From Planctomycetota bacterium (GTDB lineage Bacteria > Planctomycetota > UBA1135 > GCA-002686595), in the NCBI GenBank assembly GCA_021413885.1, contig JAIOPM010000025.1, positions 62,001-126,000 of the forward strand: a DNA stretch of 64,000 bases, given 5' to 3'. The position numbers and the translations under genes are program-made. Below the pieces are notes generated by a model. It ran no database searches, was not told the origin of the DNA, and saw nothing but the letters and a program-made list of their open reading frames with translations. Positions 52,149 through 60,303 of this stretch are shown in pieces (within the stretch, counting starts at the first letter, position 1; each line of letters starts with the position of its first letter).

Positions 52149-54098
52149 TCACGGCTTCTCGGGCGCGGCTTGCTCGACCACGCTCTTGATCGCTTCCTGG
52201 ATCGCCTTGCGGTGCAAGTTGCCGAGGTGGCCGCCGGCGGGGAAGAAGTGCGCGCGCTCGCCGAGCACCGACTTCAACCACTCGATGTCTTCCGGCCGCA
52301 ACAAGAAGTCGTTCTCGTTCGCGAAGATGCGCACGCGGTCGTTCTTGCGCAGACCGCTCTCGACCGAGTGCAGATCGCAACGCTCGAAGACCGTCTTCGC
52401 GCCCGCGTCGTCGAAGCCGATCCCGAGGTTGCGTTCGGCGAGGTAGGGGAGCATGAACGCGTACATGTACTCCATGTACGAATACTCCGACGCTTCGCGG
52501 AACGCGGACGAGCGGCAGAGCAACGAACGCTCGGTCTGCAACACGCCGCGGTCGTGGAGGTCCTGCGTCTGCAAGAGCAGGAACTGGAGATCGAGACGGA
52601 AGGAGAGGCCGATCAGGAACTCCGCCTCGAGCCGCGTGAACGGCAGCGCGGCGCCAGGTTCGAGCTCGCCGTGGCTGAGGTAGAGGACCTTGCCGAAGAT
52701 CTCGTCGATCTTCGCGGCGCGTTCCTGCGCGGGGAAGACCAACGGCGCGTTGTAGAAGCGATCGAGCTGCAGCACCGCGTGCTCGAAACTCACCGCCGGA
52801 TCGAGCGCGAGGTAGACGTCGAACGGCAGCAGGTCCTTGGCTTCGCCTTCGCCCTCGTTCGCGGCGATGAACAGCGTCAGGAACGCGCCGAGCGAAATGC
52901 CGGCGAGACGTTTCGACGTGAAACTGCCCGGGCGTTGCTGTTCGAGCTTCACGTCGATCGCCGTCAACACGCGGTGCACGTCGAGCGCGTCGCTCGGCGC
53001 GTAGCCGGGGAGATCGACGCTCGCCGCGAACTTGATGAACTCCCAGTTGGTCGGGTTGGAGATCGTCACCACCGAATTGCCGCCGCGATAGAGCATCTCG
53101 GCGAGGCCGAGCGTCGCGTCGCCCAGCCGATGTCCGCCGAGGCCGGGGATCAAGTAGACGAGCGGCGCCTTCTTCGGTTGCAGCCACACCGTGTAGGGCA
53201 GCAATTTGCCGGTCTGCGCGATGCGAACGGTGTCGGTGACGCCGTCGCCGGGGAAGTCGAAGTCCTTCGGCGTGAGGAAGATCGCTTCGAGCGACTGCGT
53301 CGGACCGCTCTGGTCGCTGCTCCACGAGAAGTTCTCGACGTCGACCTCGCGGTTCAACGTGCTGACCGTGCGCGCGAGTTCATACGCGTCGTAGTTGGTC
53401 TCGACCGCCCGCAGCGCGTCGTCGACTTCGTCGCTGATCACGATGAAACGCCGCGCGATCGACGCCGCGGGATAGTAGGTCGTCGGATCGGTGTAGAGAT
53501 CGGGCACGAGACCGAGGCCGTCGCGCACCGAACTCGGCCCGGCGATCGGCAGGTAGAGGTAGAGGCTCTTGCTCCAACCCCACGTCGCGAGCGTCTGCCC
53601 GAAATCCTCCGGGTGCGGATGCAGCCCCATGTTCGTCGCGGGATCGAAGAGCCCGAGCAGGCCGACCGTCGTGTTGACCGCGAAGCGCGACGTCTCCTCC
53701 CACGTGTCGCCCCACTTGCCCTGGAGCAAGTTGTTCACGAAACGCGTGGGGAACAGGATGTTGTCGCCGGCCTTCGCGAGGTGCACGCGAATCGTCTGCG
53801 GGACGAGCAGGCGATACAGGCTCGCGAGCGGCGCGAAGACGTAGCGCGTCAGTTGCAGATCGACGCCGGCGGAGACGCGGTTGACCGGCTCGATCGGATC
53901 GTCGACGTACGGGAACTCGACTTCCTCTTGATGGAAGTACGGCGCGCCCGGCCCGTCGTAGTGCGACCAATCCTTGCGGCGCAGCGGCGTCGAGCACGCG
54001 AGCGTGCCGACGACGAGCAGCAGGAGCGACAAAGCTGCGCGACGCCTCGCGACGCGTGTACGGATCGCCGGCGCGGCTGCGGTGTTCTCGATTTCCAT
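52149..54098 (-). CDS. MlaA (VacJ) lipoprotein fused to an alpha/beta hydrolase
   Basis: 649 residues. The lipobox VVGTLACST places the acylated Cys at 35. Residues ~60-270 are MlaA: DPIEPVNRVSAGVD, NLLQGKWGDTWEETSRFAVNTTVGLLGLFDPATNMGL, DFGQTLATWGWSKSLYLYLPIAGPSSVRDGLG, which is the full family pattern. Residues ~300-649 are an alpha/beta hydrolase: APLVYLIPGLGGHRLGD and the nucleophile elbow AGISLGAFLT (Ser402), with late GHLG (probable His). MlaA pulls phospholipids from the outer leaflet of the outer membrane; known MlaA proteins are ~250 residues. The fused hydrolase could hydrolyse extracted phospholipids. No mla ABC genes are next to it. Confidence 0.9.
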   Translation of the reverse strand: MEIENTAAAPAIRTRVARRRAALSLLLLVVGTLACSTPLRRKDWSHYDGPGAPYFHQEEVEFPYVDDPIEPVNRVSAGVDLQLTRYVFAPLASLYRLLVPQTIRVHLAKAGDNILFPTRFVNNLLQGKWGDTWEETSRFAVNTTVGLLGLFDPATNMGLHPHPEDFGQTLATWGWSKSLYLYLPIAGPSSVRDGLGLVPDLYTDPTTYYPAASIARRFIVISDEVDDALRAVETNYDAYELARTVSTLNREVDVENFSWSSDQSGPTQSLEAIFLTPKDFDFPGDGVTDTVRIAQTGKLLPYTVWLQPKKAPLVYLIPGLGGHRLGDATLGLAEMLYRGGNSVVTISNPTNWEFIKFAASVDLPGYAPSDALDVHRVLTAIDVKLEQQRPGSFTSKRLAGISLGAFLTLFIAANEGEGEAKDLLPFDVYLALDPAVSFEHAVLQLDRFYNAPLVFPAQERAAKIDEIFGKVLYLSHGELEPGAALPFTRLEAEFLIGLSFRLDLQFLLLQTQDLHDRGVLQTERSLLCRSSAFREASEYSYMEYMYAFMLPYLAERNLGIGFDDAGAKTVFERCDLHSVESGLRKNDRVRIFANENDFLLRPEDIEWLKSVLGERAHFFPAGGHLGNLHRKAIQEAIKSVVEQAAPEKP

Positions 54099-54222
54099 GG
54101 TCAACGAGCGTCGGAGCCTAGCACGCTGCGCCGGCTCCCTCGCCGCGGCGTGGCTTCGGATCCGTAGTCGCGCGAGGATGCGCGCGCATCCGCGATGAGC
54201 TAGCTTGCGACCGCGCCCCGAC

Positions 54223-54960
54223 GTGGAGTTCGCCGCCATTACCCGGAAATCCCGAGTCGTCTTTCCCCTGGTGCTCTTGATCGTGCTCGCGATCGAGGGC
54301 GTCGCGCTCGGCATCGCGCCGAAGCACCGCGACGATTGGGCGCTCGAGAACGCGTTGGCGGTCGCGGGGATGATCGGCCTCGCCGTGACGTACCGGAAGT
54401 TGCCGTTCTCGAAGATCTCCTACACGTGCATCTTCGTGTTCACGGCGCTGCACGAACTCGGCGCGCACTACACCTATGCCGAGGTCCCGTACGACGCGTG
54501 GTTCAGCGCGTTGACCGGCAAGGGACTGAACGAGCTCCTCGGCTTCGAGCGCAACCAATTCGATCGCCTCGTCCACTTCCTCTACGGCTTCCTGATCGCG
54601 TACCCGATCCGCGAGATCTTCGTCCGCGTCGCCGACGCGCGTGGATTCTGGGGCTACTTCCTGCCGCTCGACGTCGTGATGTCGACGTCGATGTTGTACG
54701 AGCTCGTCGAGTGGGGCGCCGCGGAGTTCTTCGGCGGCGACCTCGGCATGGCTTACCTCGGCACGCAAGGCGACGTGTGGGACGCGCACAAGGACATGGC
54801 GTTCGCGACGCTCGGCGCGGTGGTCGCATTGAGCATCACGGCGTTGGTGCACCGTTCGCTCGACCGCGACTTCCACCGCGAGTGGGCGGCGAGCCTGCGC
54901 GTTCGCAAGTCCGCGCCGTTGGGCGAGGAAGAGATCGCTCGTCTGCGCGAGCGTCGCTGA
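54223..54960 (+). CDS. DUF2238 (YjdF-type) integral membrane protein
   Basis: About 245 residues with several hydrophobic segments (VVFPLVLLIVLAIEGVALGI, LENALAVAGMIGLAV, FVFTALHELGAHYTYAEVP, FLYGFLIAYPIREIF). The characteristic DUF2238 block reads ALHELGAHYTYAEVPYDAWF ... QFDRLVHFLYG ... ELVEWGAAEFFGGDLGMAYLGTQGDVWDAHKDM. The conserved His/Glu/Asp residues in the membrane could bind metal. Start is uncertain: GTG 54223 or TTG 54205. Divergent from the MlaA fusion. Confidence 0.85.
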   Translation: MEFAAITRKSRVVFPLVLLIVLAIEGVALGIAPKHRDDWALENALAVAGMIGLAVTYRKLPFSKISYTCIFVFTALHELGAHYTYAEVPYDAWFSALTGKGLNELLGFERNQFDRLVHFLYGFLIAYPIREIFVRVADARGFWGYFLPLDVVMSTSMLYELVEWGAAEFFGGDLGMAYLGTQGDVWDAHKDMAFATLGAVVALSITALVHRSLDRDFHREWAASLRVRKSAPLGEEEIARLRERR

Positions 54961-54983
54961 AGCGACGACGTCGGGCCTCGCCC

Positions 54984-55271
54984 TCAAAGAAGGATGAGGA
55001 CGAGCAGGACGACGGCCGCACCGAGTACGAAGCCGCCGCCGACGTGGCCGGCGCGTTCGGCGCGAAGTTGCGGGCTGAGCTGCTGAGCCTGCTTCAAGGT
55101 CGCGCGCTCCTGTTCGCTCAAGACCGACACCGCGTGCGTCGGCTGCGCGCGTCGCTCTTGCGTCGCCGTCTGCGATGTCGCGGTCGAGTGTTCGACGGCA
55201 TTCGCGGAGCCGCGGCCGGTCTCGGCGAGGAGCAACAGCGCGAACAACGGCGGATAGAGATGCGATTTCAC
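54984..55271 (-). CDS. small secreted/membrane protein with C-terminal helix
   Basis: 95 residues starting at GTG 55271 with AAAGGA before it. A signal peptide (LYPPLFALLLLAETG), then a charged helical part (LSEQERATLKQAQQLSPQLRAERAG) and a C-terminal hydrophobic segment GGGFVLGAAVVLLVLILL. Layout recalls PA2779-type proteins but shorter. First of the stress-island genes from the left. No clear sigma-54 site. Confidence 0.6.
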   Translation of the reverse strand: MKSHLYPPLFALLLLAETGRGSANAVEHSTATSQTATQERRAQPTHAVSVLSEQERATLKQAQQLSPQLRAERAGHVGGGFVLGAAVVLLVLILL

Positions 55272-55324
55272 GGCCGGTCCTTTCTCGAGGGCGTGGGGCG
55301 CCGGAGTTCGAATCGTGTGACGAG

Positions 55325-55356
55325 CGCGGCGCGCGCATTTCCGAGCGCGCGCCGCG
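55325..55356 (-). terminator. GC hairpin after the hydrophilic protein gene
   Basis: Perfect 11-bp inverted repeat CGCGGCGCGCG / CGCGCGCCGCG with a 10-base loop, downstream of the 55389 gene on the minus strand. No T-run. Confidence 0.5.
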
Positions 55357-55388
55357 GAAGTGTTTCTCGTCGCGCGAACATGGTTCTC

Positions 55389-55778
55389 TCAGTTCGACAG
55401 CGACGGATCGTCCTCGATCTCGCCGTCCGTTTCGTCTGCGACGTCGGGCGGCGTGGCGCGCCGCTCGGTTTCCTTGCGACGGTTCTCGATGTCGCTCTGC
55501 ACCGTCGAGCGACCGGCGCGGACTTCCGTGTCGAGACGACGCGGATCACCCGACTCACGATCGCCGTAGTTCGGCGTCTCGCGGTTCGGCGTGTCGGAGT
55601 CCGTGCGCTCGCCCGTTCGGTCTCCGTCGCGGGAGGACGAACCGGGGCGATCGTCGAATCGCGGGGCGGGCGAGCGTTGCGGCTCGACGCCTCGCGGTTC
55701 GCGCTTCGACTTGTCGGCGGTGTTCGCGTCTCGACGAGTCGAAGCGTCGTCGCGATTCGAAGGTGTCGGATGTCCCAT
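55389..55778 (-). CDS. very hydrophilic disordered protein, sigma-54-controlled candidate
   Basis: 129 residues, almost entirely Arg/Asp/Glu/Ser/Pro/Thr/Asn without a hydrophobic stretch (for example NYGDRESGDPRRLDTEVRAGRSTV). It resembles LEA-like or stress-response disordered proteins. AGGAG precedes ATG 55778 and a sigma-54-type promoter is at 55845-55860. Unknown function. Confidence 0.62.
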   Translation of the reverse strand: MGHPTPSNRDDASTRRDANTADKSKREPRGVEPQRSPAPRFDDRPGSSSRDGDRTGERTDSDTPNRETPNYGDRESGDPRRLDTEVRAGRSTVQSDIENRRKETERRATPPDVADETDGEIEDDPSLSN

Positions 55779-55844
55779 GACATGGCTCCTGTGGTTGATG
55801 GATGAGAAGTGTGAGTCGGGCGATGTGCCCGCTGCATCGCTTTC

Positions 55845-55860
55845 GGCAACTGCCGTTCCT
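55845..55860 (-). promoter_or_regulatory. sigma-54 promoter candidate for the 55389 gene
   Basis: Minus strand AGGAACG-GCAG-TTGCC (GG to GC spacing 10), 67 bases before ATG 55778. Almost the same sequence precedes the DUF883 operon. Confidence 0.58.
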
Positions 55861-55923
55861 TCGGCGGCCGGTGCGCGCGGCTCGCATGCGCGCGAAGCGA
55901 GTGCTTCGAGCCGCGCGCGCTTT

Positions 55924-56241
55924 CTACATTTCGTCGTCGGACGAAGTCGGTCGAGCGAGGCTCGACATCACCGTCGGTAGCACGGCGCGCAACGCCCACA
56001 CGAGTAAGGCGACGACACGCGAACGTCTGCGCGTCGGCGCGAGAGTCGTCCCTGCGCGGCGGAACGTCGAGACCGCGCCGACGGCGAGGGCTCCCGCGCC
56101 GAGCACCGTCATCCACGGATGAAGGCGGACGAATGCCGCGGTGGTTTCACCCGCGCGCGCGACCAGGCGCTTTCCGTCGCGTGCCGTTTCGCGCCATGCC
56201 TCGCTGCGCAATTGTTCCAAACGACGCGCGGCGTCCTTCAC
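55924..56241 (-). CDS. membrane-associated stress protein of the DUF883 operon
   Basis: 105 residues starting at GTG 56241, which overlaps the upstream stop (GTGA). A charged helix (KDAARRLEQLRSEAWRETARDGKRLVARAGETT) leads to LHPWMTVLGAGALAVGAVSTF, a single membrane segment. The basic C-terminus may have a second hydrophobic stretch (VVALLVWALRAVLPTVM). The helix-HPW-hydrophobic layout is that of YqjD/YqjE-like proteins that tether ribosomes or stabilise the membrane in stationary phase. Third gene of the DUF883 unit. Confidence 0.65.
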   Translation of the reverse strand: MKDAARRLEQLRSEAWRETARDGKRLVARAGETTAAFVRLHPWMTVLGAGALAVGAVSTFRRAGTTLAPTRRRSRVVALLVWALRAVLPTVMSSLARPTSSDDEM

Positions 56242-56699
56242 GGCGTCCTCGCGGTCGGCAAGCGAGCGGTGAGCGCGAGCTTGCGCTCGGTCTCCTTCAC
56301 GACGTCGCGGCGGACGTGCGCTCGAACTCCCAGGCACACACCGAACGTCAACGCGAGCACGACGAGGCCGGCGCCGAGACTCCCGACCCACGGCTCTCCC
56401 GTGAAGGTCGCGAACGCGCCGCGCACACCGTCGACGACCAACAGCGCCGCGGAGATCGACGCGGCCAAGCTGAAGCCCAAGAGACAGAGGAAGAACGCGG
56501 CGCGGAAGTAGTTGTCGAGCGCACGCAGGTACAGGCGCTGCCATTCGACGTAGAGAGCGCGCTTCAACGATTGCCAGAGACCTCCGGCATTTGCGCGCAA
56601 TTCGAGCAGGAGCGCGTCTAACTCGCCGGACGCCGGAGCTCCGGCGCGTTCGTCGACGCGCTCCTGATCGTGCCCGTTGCTCTGCTCTTGGGCGTTCAT
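56238..56699 (-). CDS. phage-holin-family/YqjE-like membrane protein
   Basis: 153 residues. The amphipathic N-terminal helix (LLLELRANAGGLWQSLKRALYVEWQRLYLRAL) leads to two membrane helices (FLCLLGFSLAASISAALLVV and GSLGAGLVVLALTFGVCLGV) and a charged C-terminus. Fits the YqjE / holin-III superfamily. The neighbours on both sides are of the DUF883 (YqjD) type, so this is the yqjD-E-K-like stress operon known from proteobacteria. Confidence 0.7.
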   Translation of the reverse strand: MNAQEQSNGHDQERVDERAGAPASGELDALLLELRANAGGLWQSLKRALYVEWQRLYLRALDNYFRAAFFLCLLGFSLAASISAALLVVDGVRGAFATFTGEPWVGSLGAGLVVLALTFGVCLGVRAHVRRDVVKETERKLALTARLPTARTP

Positions 56700-56710
56700 C
56701 GCGATGCTCG

Positions 56711-57046
56711 CTACGAACTCCGACGACGCAGCGCGTAGCCCAACACCGCGCCGACGCCGAGTGCGATCAGCACGGACTTCATCGGATGTTCACCGACGAC
56801 GGTGTCGAAGTTCTGCTTCGCCTTGCCGACGCGTTCGCGTCCCGCAGCCCACGCGGCGCTGCCCTTCTCCTTGAGTTGCGCCGTCGCGTCGCTCGCGCTC
56901 GACATCGCGGTGCGACCGAGCTCCTGGACTTCTTCGATGACGCGGCTCGATTGATCCGCGAGGCGGCGCAGGCCGTCTTCGCTCTCGCTCGAGGAACGCG
57001 CCTTCGCGGCGGTGTGATCGGAGCTGCCGGAATTGTGGTTGGCCAT
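56711..57046 (-). CDS. DUF883 (YqjD/ElaB-like) ribosome- or membrane-associated stress protein
   Basis: 111 residues with the family's amphipathic helices (VQELGRTAMSSASDATAQLKEKGSAAW, VGKAKQNFDTVVGEHPMKSVLIALGVGAVLGYALRR). The C-terminal segment GEHPxxSVLxALGxGxxLGY-LR is the DUF883 hallmark. Predicted inner-membrane protein, linked in E. coli to stationary-phase ribosome tethering. First gene of a three-gene operon; a sigma-54 promoter candidate is 90 bases upstream. Confidence 0.88.
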   Translation of the reverse strand: MANHNSGSSDHTAAKARSSSESEDGLRRLADQSSRVIEEVQELGRTAMSSASDATAQLKEKGSAAWAAGRERVGKAKQNFDTVVGEHPMKSVLIALGVGAVLGYALRRRSS

Positions 57047-57135
57047 GGTGTTCGACTCCTCTTGTCTTGTCGTTCGTAGGAAATGCACGGATGCGAAGGC
57101 GGAGCGCCGAGCAGCGTGCGTGTTGTGCGTTGGGG

Positions 57136-57151
57136 AGCAACCGCCGTTCCG
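57136..57151 (-). promoter_or_regulatory. sigma-54 promoter candidate for the DUF883 operon
   Basis: CGGAACG-GCGG-TTGCT on the minus strand, full -24/-12 spacing, ~90 bases before ATG 57046. Confidence 0.6.
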
Positions 57152-57185
57152 CGGGAGCCGTCGCCGCGCATCAGCGCGTGAAAGC

Positions 57186-57218
57186 GAAGAGGCGAGCCGT
57201 CGCGCGGCTCGCCTCTTC
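57186..57218 (-). terminator. hairpin after csbD-like gene
   Basis: Perfect 13-bp inverted repeat GAAGAGGCGAGCC / GGCTCGCCTCTTC with a 7-base loop, just downstream of the CsbD stop. It separates it from the DUF883 promoter. Confidence 0.7.
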
Positions 57219-57237
57219 AGGCGCTCGTTCATCGAGC

Positions 57238-57435
57238 TCAGATCGACTTGCAGAACTCGTCGACGTCCTTCTTCGCCTCGTCGCGCGCGATGCCGTAGAC
57301 CTCTTGCAGTCGGCCTTCGAGCTGCTCGCGCTTGCCCTTGATCCGATCGAGGTCGTCGTTGGTCAGCTTGCCCCAACGCTCTTGGACCTTGCCCGCGAAC
57401 TGCTTCCAGTTGCCTTCGACGCGATCCCAGTTCAT
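57238..57435 (-). CDS. CsbD-family stress protein
   Basis: 65 residues, normal for CsbD. Motif NWDRVEGNWKQFAGKVQERWGKLTNDDLDRI is the classical CsbD domain. Function is unknown, but expression rises on general and osmotic stress in many bacteria. Preceded by GGAG and a sigma-54 promoter candidate (57504-57519); its terminator follows. Confidence 0.95.
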   Translation of the reverse strand: MNWDRVEGNWKQFAGKVQERWGKLTNDDLDRIKGKREQLEGRLQEVYGIARDEAKKDVDEFCKSI

Positions 57436-57503
57436 GTCAGTCTCCTCGTGTTGAGTGTCGTGTGAGCGCCGGCCGAACGTCGGTCGGAGCGTGCCTCGCG
57501 TTT

Positions 57504-57519
57504 CGCAACGTCCATGCCT
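57504..57519 (-). promoter_or_regulatory. sigma-54 promoter candidate for the CsbD gene
   Basis: AGGCATG-GACG-TTGCG on the minus strand with perfect spacing, about 70 bases before ATG 57435. Confidence 0.58.
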
Positions 57520-57533
57520 TCGAACGTGACGAC

Positions 57534-57572
57534 GAAAATAAAGCGGCCTCCACCCGCACGAGTGGAGGCCGC
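57534..57572 (-). terminator. intrinsic terminator of the PRC-barrel gene
   Basis: Perfect 11-bp stem GCGGCCTCCAC/GTGGAGGCCGC (57543-57572), followed on the minus strand by TTTATTTTC. Clear rho-independent terminator. Confidence 0.88.
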
Positions 57573-57595
57573 CCGAGAAGAGAGGGTATGGTGCG

Positions 57596-58474
57596 CTAGT
57601 GTTTGTTCTCGGGCTCCTTCGGCGCGGACGCCGAACGCGCGTGCGTCCAGAACGGGTCGGCCGAGTAGTACGTGCAGACTTCACCGATCCACGCGCGGCT
57701 CGACATGCGGTTCCAATCGTTCGCGACGAACTCCGGCGCCTTCTCGAGCTGCGCCTTGGTCGCGGTCGTGCGGACGACGATCTCCTTCGGATCCTTCGCG
57801 TCGCGCGAGATCTCGGTCGTCTTCCACGGCAGCGCGATCTTCTTCTCTACCATGCCGAGCACTCCGCCGCTCGCGAGCACCGTGTAGGCGACGCAGCCTT
57901 CCTCGGGCGCGAACACGACGTCGTCGATCTCGCCGAACTCGGACTTGTCGGCCGAACGCACGTTCGCGCCCTTGAGTTCGTTCGCGGAGATCAGGCACGT
58001 GCTCGAGCGCGCGGCGCCCGGCACCGAAGCCGCGCGATCGAGCGCCAGCGTGTCGATCGGTTCGCCCTTCTTGTAAACCGGCGCCTTGGAGATCTGCTCT
58101 TCCGTCAGCGCCGTGTGCCCGACGCAGTCGGTGCTCGTGGCGTCCTTACGCGTGCAACGCACGCTTTCCCACGGCACGAGATGGTCCTTCTCGCCGACGC
58201 CGGCCACGCCGCCGGTGCTGACGACCGCGTACACGAGGCGTCCGTCGGCGCAGTTGATCAGGACGTCCTCGACTTCACCGACCGTCTTGTCGGCGTCGTT
58301 CTTGAGGTTCAGCCCGACGATGTGACTGAGCTTGTAGACGTGGAAGGCTTGCTCCGCCGACTGCGCGGTCGCCGGCTTCGGTTGGGGCTTGCCCTGGTTG
58401 TTCGGCGTTTGAGCGACCGCGATCGAGCCGAGCGAGAGAACCGCGAGGCCGAGATGGAACGAAGTCGATTTCAT
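57596..58474 (-). CDS. secreted protein with two PRC-barrel domains
   Basis: 292 residues with a signal peptide (LGLAVLSLGSIAVAQ). Two PRC-barrel-type domains follow: VYKLSHIVGLNLKNDADKTVGEVEDVLINCADGRLVYAVVSTGG (about 45-100), and a second (LISANELKGANVRSADKSEFGEIDDVVFAPEEGCVAYTVLASGGVLG) in the 165-235 region. Each has the VGEVEDV / FGEIDDV signature. Periplasmic; related stress proteins of this form are common in alpha- and other proteobacteria. Sigma-54 candidate at 58624. Confidence 0.86.
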   Translation of the reverse strand: MKSTSFHLGLAVLSLGSIAVAQTPNNQGKPQPKPATAQSAEQAFHVYKLSHIVGLNLKNDADKTVGEVEDVLINCADGRLVYAVVSTGGVAGVGEKDHLVPWESVRCTRKDATSTDCVGHTALTEEQISKAPVYKKGEPIDTLALDRAASVPGAARSSTCLISANELKGANVRSADKSEFGEIDDVVFAPEEGCVAYTVLASGGVLGMVEKKIALPWKTTEISRDAKDPKEIVVRTTATKAQLEKAPEFVANDWNRMSSRAWIGEVCTYYSADPFWTHARSASAPKEPENKH

Positions 58475-58623
58475 CGGAGAGTCTCCTGAGTACGAGTGTG
58501 TTTGCAGCGCTCGCGCGATCGAGCTCCAACCTTCGTGCTCGATCCACCGCGCGCGCTCCGCTCCGGACCCGCGCCTGCGACGTGCGTGCGCGCGGGGAGC
58601 CGAAGCCCTGCCGCCGCACGAAA

Positions 58624-58639
58624 GGCAATGCATGTGCCG
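58624..58639 (-). promoter_or_regulatory. sigma-54 promoter candidate for the PRC-barrel gene
   Basis: CGGCACATGCATTGCC on the minus strand: GGCAC, correct spacing, TTGC. About 150 bases before ATG 58474. Confidence 0.55.
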
Positions 58640-58731
58640 AGCGCTCGACCTCGCGCGCGCGGCCCGAGCGAGCGCGACGGCTCGTCATGGCGCCGCGATT
58701 GTTCCAACGTCTTCCGGCGGTTGGCACATGA

Positions 58732-58747
58732 CGTGCCTGGGCCGCGG
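58732..58747 (+). promoter_or_regulatory. sigma-54 promoter candidate for the regulator gene, palindromic
   Basis: TGGCACATGACGTGCC: perfect -24 (TGGCAC), correct spacing, -12 reads GTGC instead of TTGC. It reads as GGCAC/GTGCC on both strands, so it could also drive the PRC-barrel gene or bind the regulator itself. 102 bases before ATG 58849. Confidence 0.45.
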
Positions 58748-58848
58748 GTCGCAGCGGCCGCGCGTTCGAGCACGAACTCGCGAGACCGCGCCGCGACGAC
58801 GACTTCGACGGTTACCCTCCTCGCTCGCGACTTGGTCGCGCTCCACTC

Positions 58849-60213
58849 ATGTCGACATCTTCACCTGCGCTCACGCTCCTCCTGCTCGACGACGACGACG
58901 CCTTCCGGACGAGTCTCGTCGCGCTGCTCTCCCGCCAAGGCTTCGAGGTCGTCGAGGCCGCGTCGCTGAAGGCCGCGCGCTCGTTGATGAAGGAGCGCGC
59001 GTTCGACGCGTTGCTCGTCGATCAACAGTTGCCCGACGGCCAGGGCAAGGAACTCCTCGGCGTGCCCGTCGACGGTGTCGCGCCCGAGTTCGTCTTCATC
59101 ACCGGCACCGCGACCGTCGGTGCGGCGGTGGAGGCGTTGAAAGAAGGCGCGATGGACTACCTCACGAAGCCCATCGATCCGGCGAAGCTCGAGAGCACGC
59201 TCGCGAACTTGCGCCGGACGCGCGCGTTGAAGCGCGAGCTCGTCGACCTGCGCGACGAAGTGCGCGCGCGCGGTAAGTTCGGCTCGATCGTCGGCCGCTC
59301 GAGCGCGATGCAGCCGGTGTTCGACCTGATCCAACGCGTCGCGCCGACCGACGCGAGCGTCTTGATCCAAGGCGAGAGCGGCACCGGCAAGGAAGTGGTC
59401 GCCGACACGATCCATGCGCTCAGCCGGCGCAACGAGAAGGCGTTGCTGCCGGTCAACTGCGGCGCGATCCCCGAGAACTTGATCGAGAGCGAGCTCTTCG
59501 GCCACGAACGCGGGAGCTTCACGGGAGCCGATCGCCAGCACCGGGGCTTCTTCGAACGCGCGGACGGCGGCACGTTGTTCCTCGACGAGATCACCGAGAT
59601 GCCGGCGCAGTTGCAGGTGAAGCTGCTGCGAGTGCTCGAGACCGGCATCGTGCACCGCGTCGGCAGCAACACGCCGGTGCGCACCGACGTGCGCGTGCTC
59701 GCCGCGACCAACCGTGTTCCCGATGACGCGATCAAGCAGGGCAAGTTGCGCGAGGACTTGTACTTTCGTCTCGCGGTCTTTCCGATGCAGCTTCCGCCGC
59801 TGCGCGAGCGCAAGGGCGACGTCGCGTTGCTCGCGCAGAGTTTTCTCCACGCGTTGAACGAGCGCCACCAGACCGACAAGCGCTGGCAACCGGGCGCGCT
59901 CGACGACCTCGCCGGGCGCGAATGGCGCGGGAACGTGCGCGAGCTCAAGAACGGCGTGCAGCGCGCCTACATCCTCGCCGACGATCTCCTGCGCGCCGAG
60001 GACACGACGTCCGCGCGTCCGTCGGGCGCGGCCGCGCCGACGGGCTCGCTCGCGATCCAGGTCGGCGCCTCGATCGCCGCGGTCGAGCGCGAGCTCATCT
60101 TCGCCACGCTCGATCACACGAAGGGCGACAAGGCGGCGGCGGCGGTGATCCTCGGGATCAGCCTGAAGACGCTCTACAACCGCCTCAACGTGTACGACGC
60201 CGCGAAGAGCTGA
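58849..60213 (+). CDS. sigma-54-dependent response regulator, NtrC family (stress-island activator)
   Basis: 454 residues with all functional residues. The receiver (LTLLLLDDDDAFR, phosphoacceptor Asp in ALLVDQQLPDG, Thr in FITGTAT, Lys in YLTKPID) leads to an AAA+ domain with Walker A GESGTGKE, sigma-54 loop GSFTGA (Ser for Ala, a variant still found in active proteins), Walker B GGTLFLDEI, arginine finger REDLYFRL and sensor II WRGNVREL. The Fis-type helix-turn-helix is in ILGISLKTLYNRL. It sits in the middle of the stress island, whose transcription units carry -24/-12 sites, and is therefore the likely master activator. An autoregulatory site is at 58732. Confidence 0.95.
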   Translation: MSTSSPALTLLLLDDDDAFRTSLVALLSRQGFEVVEAASLKAARSLMKERAFDALLVDQQLPDGQGKELLGVPVDGVAPEFVFITGTATVGAAVEALKEGAMDYLTKPIDPAKLESTLANLRRTRALKRELVDLRDEVRARGKFGSIVGRSSAMQPVFDLIQRVAPTDASVLIQGESGTGKEVVADTIHALSRRNEKALLPVNCGAIPENLIESELFGHERGSFTGADRQHRGFFERADGGTLFLDEITEMPAQLQVKLLRVLETGIVHRVGSNTPVRTDVRVLAATNRVPDDAIKQGKLREDLYFRLAVFPMQLPPLRERKGDVALLAQSFLHALNERHQTDKRWQPGALDDLAGREWRGNVRELKNGVQRAYILADDLLRAEDTTSARPSGAAAPTGSLAIQVGASIAAVERELIFATLDHTKGDKAAAAVILGISLKTLYNRLNVYDAAKS

Positions 60214-60303
60214 GAGCCGTTCGGCCGGCGCCGCGTCGCCGTGCAAATTGAACCATTTGCAATCCCGCCGAGCCGTGGAGTCGTCGCCGCCGCCTCGCGC
60301 TCG

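Larger units (their letters stand above)
58475..58848. other. intergenic region between PRC-barrel gene and bEBP gene
   Basis: 374 bases with no gene seen. It holds two sigma-54-type sites: one leftward (58624-58639, PRC-barrel gene) and one rightward (58732-58747, regulator gene). The second is a near-palindrome readable on both strands. Confidence 0.7.

Noticed and set aside
55325-55356. Sigma-54 site for the 55271 gene (CGGAAATGCGCGCGCC)
   Set aside because: The GG-N10-GC spacing fits but it lacks TT in the -12 and falls inside a CG-rich hairpin; expected by chance.
56238-56699. Prophage holin
   Set aside because: Fits the YqjE-like membrane family, and its neighbours are DUF883-type stress genes; no phage genes are nearby.
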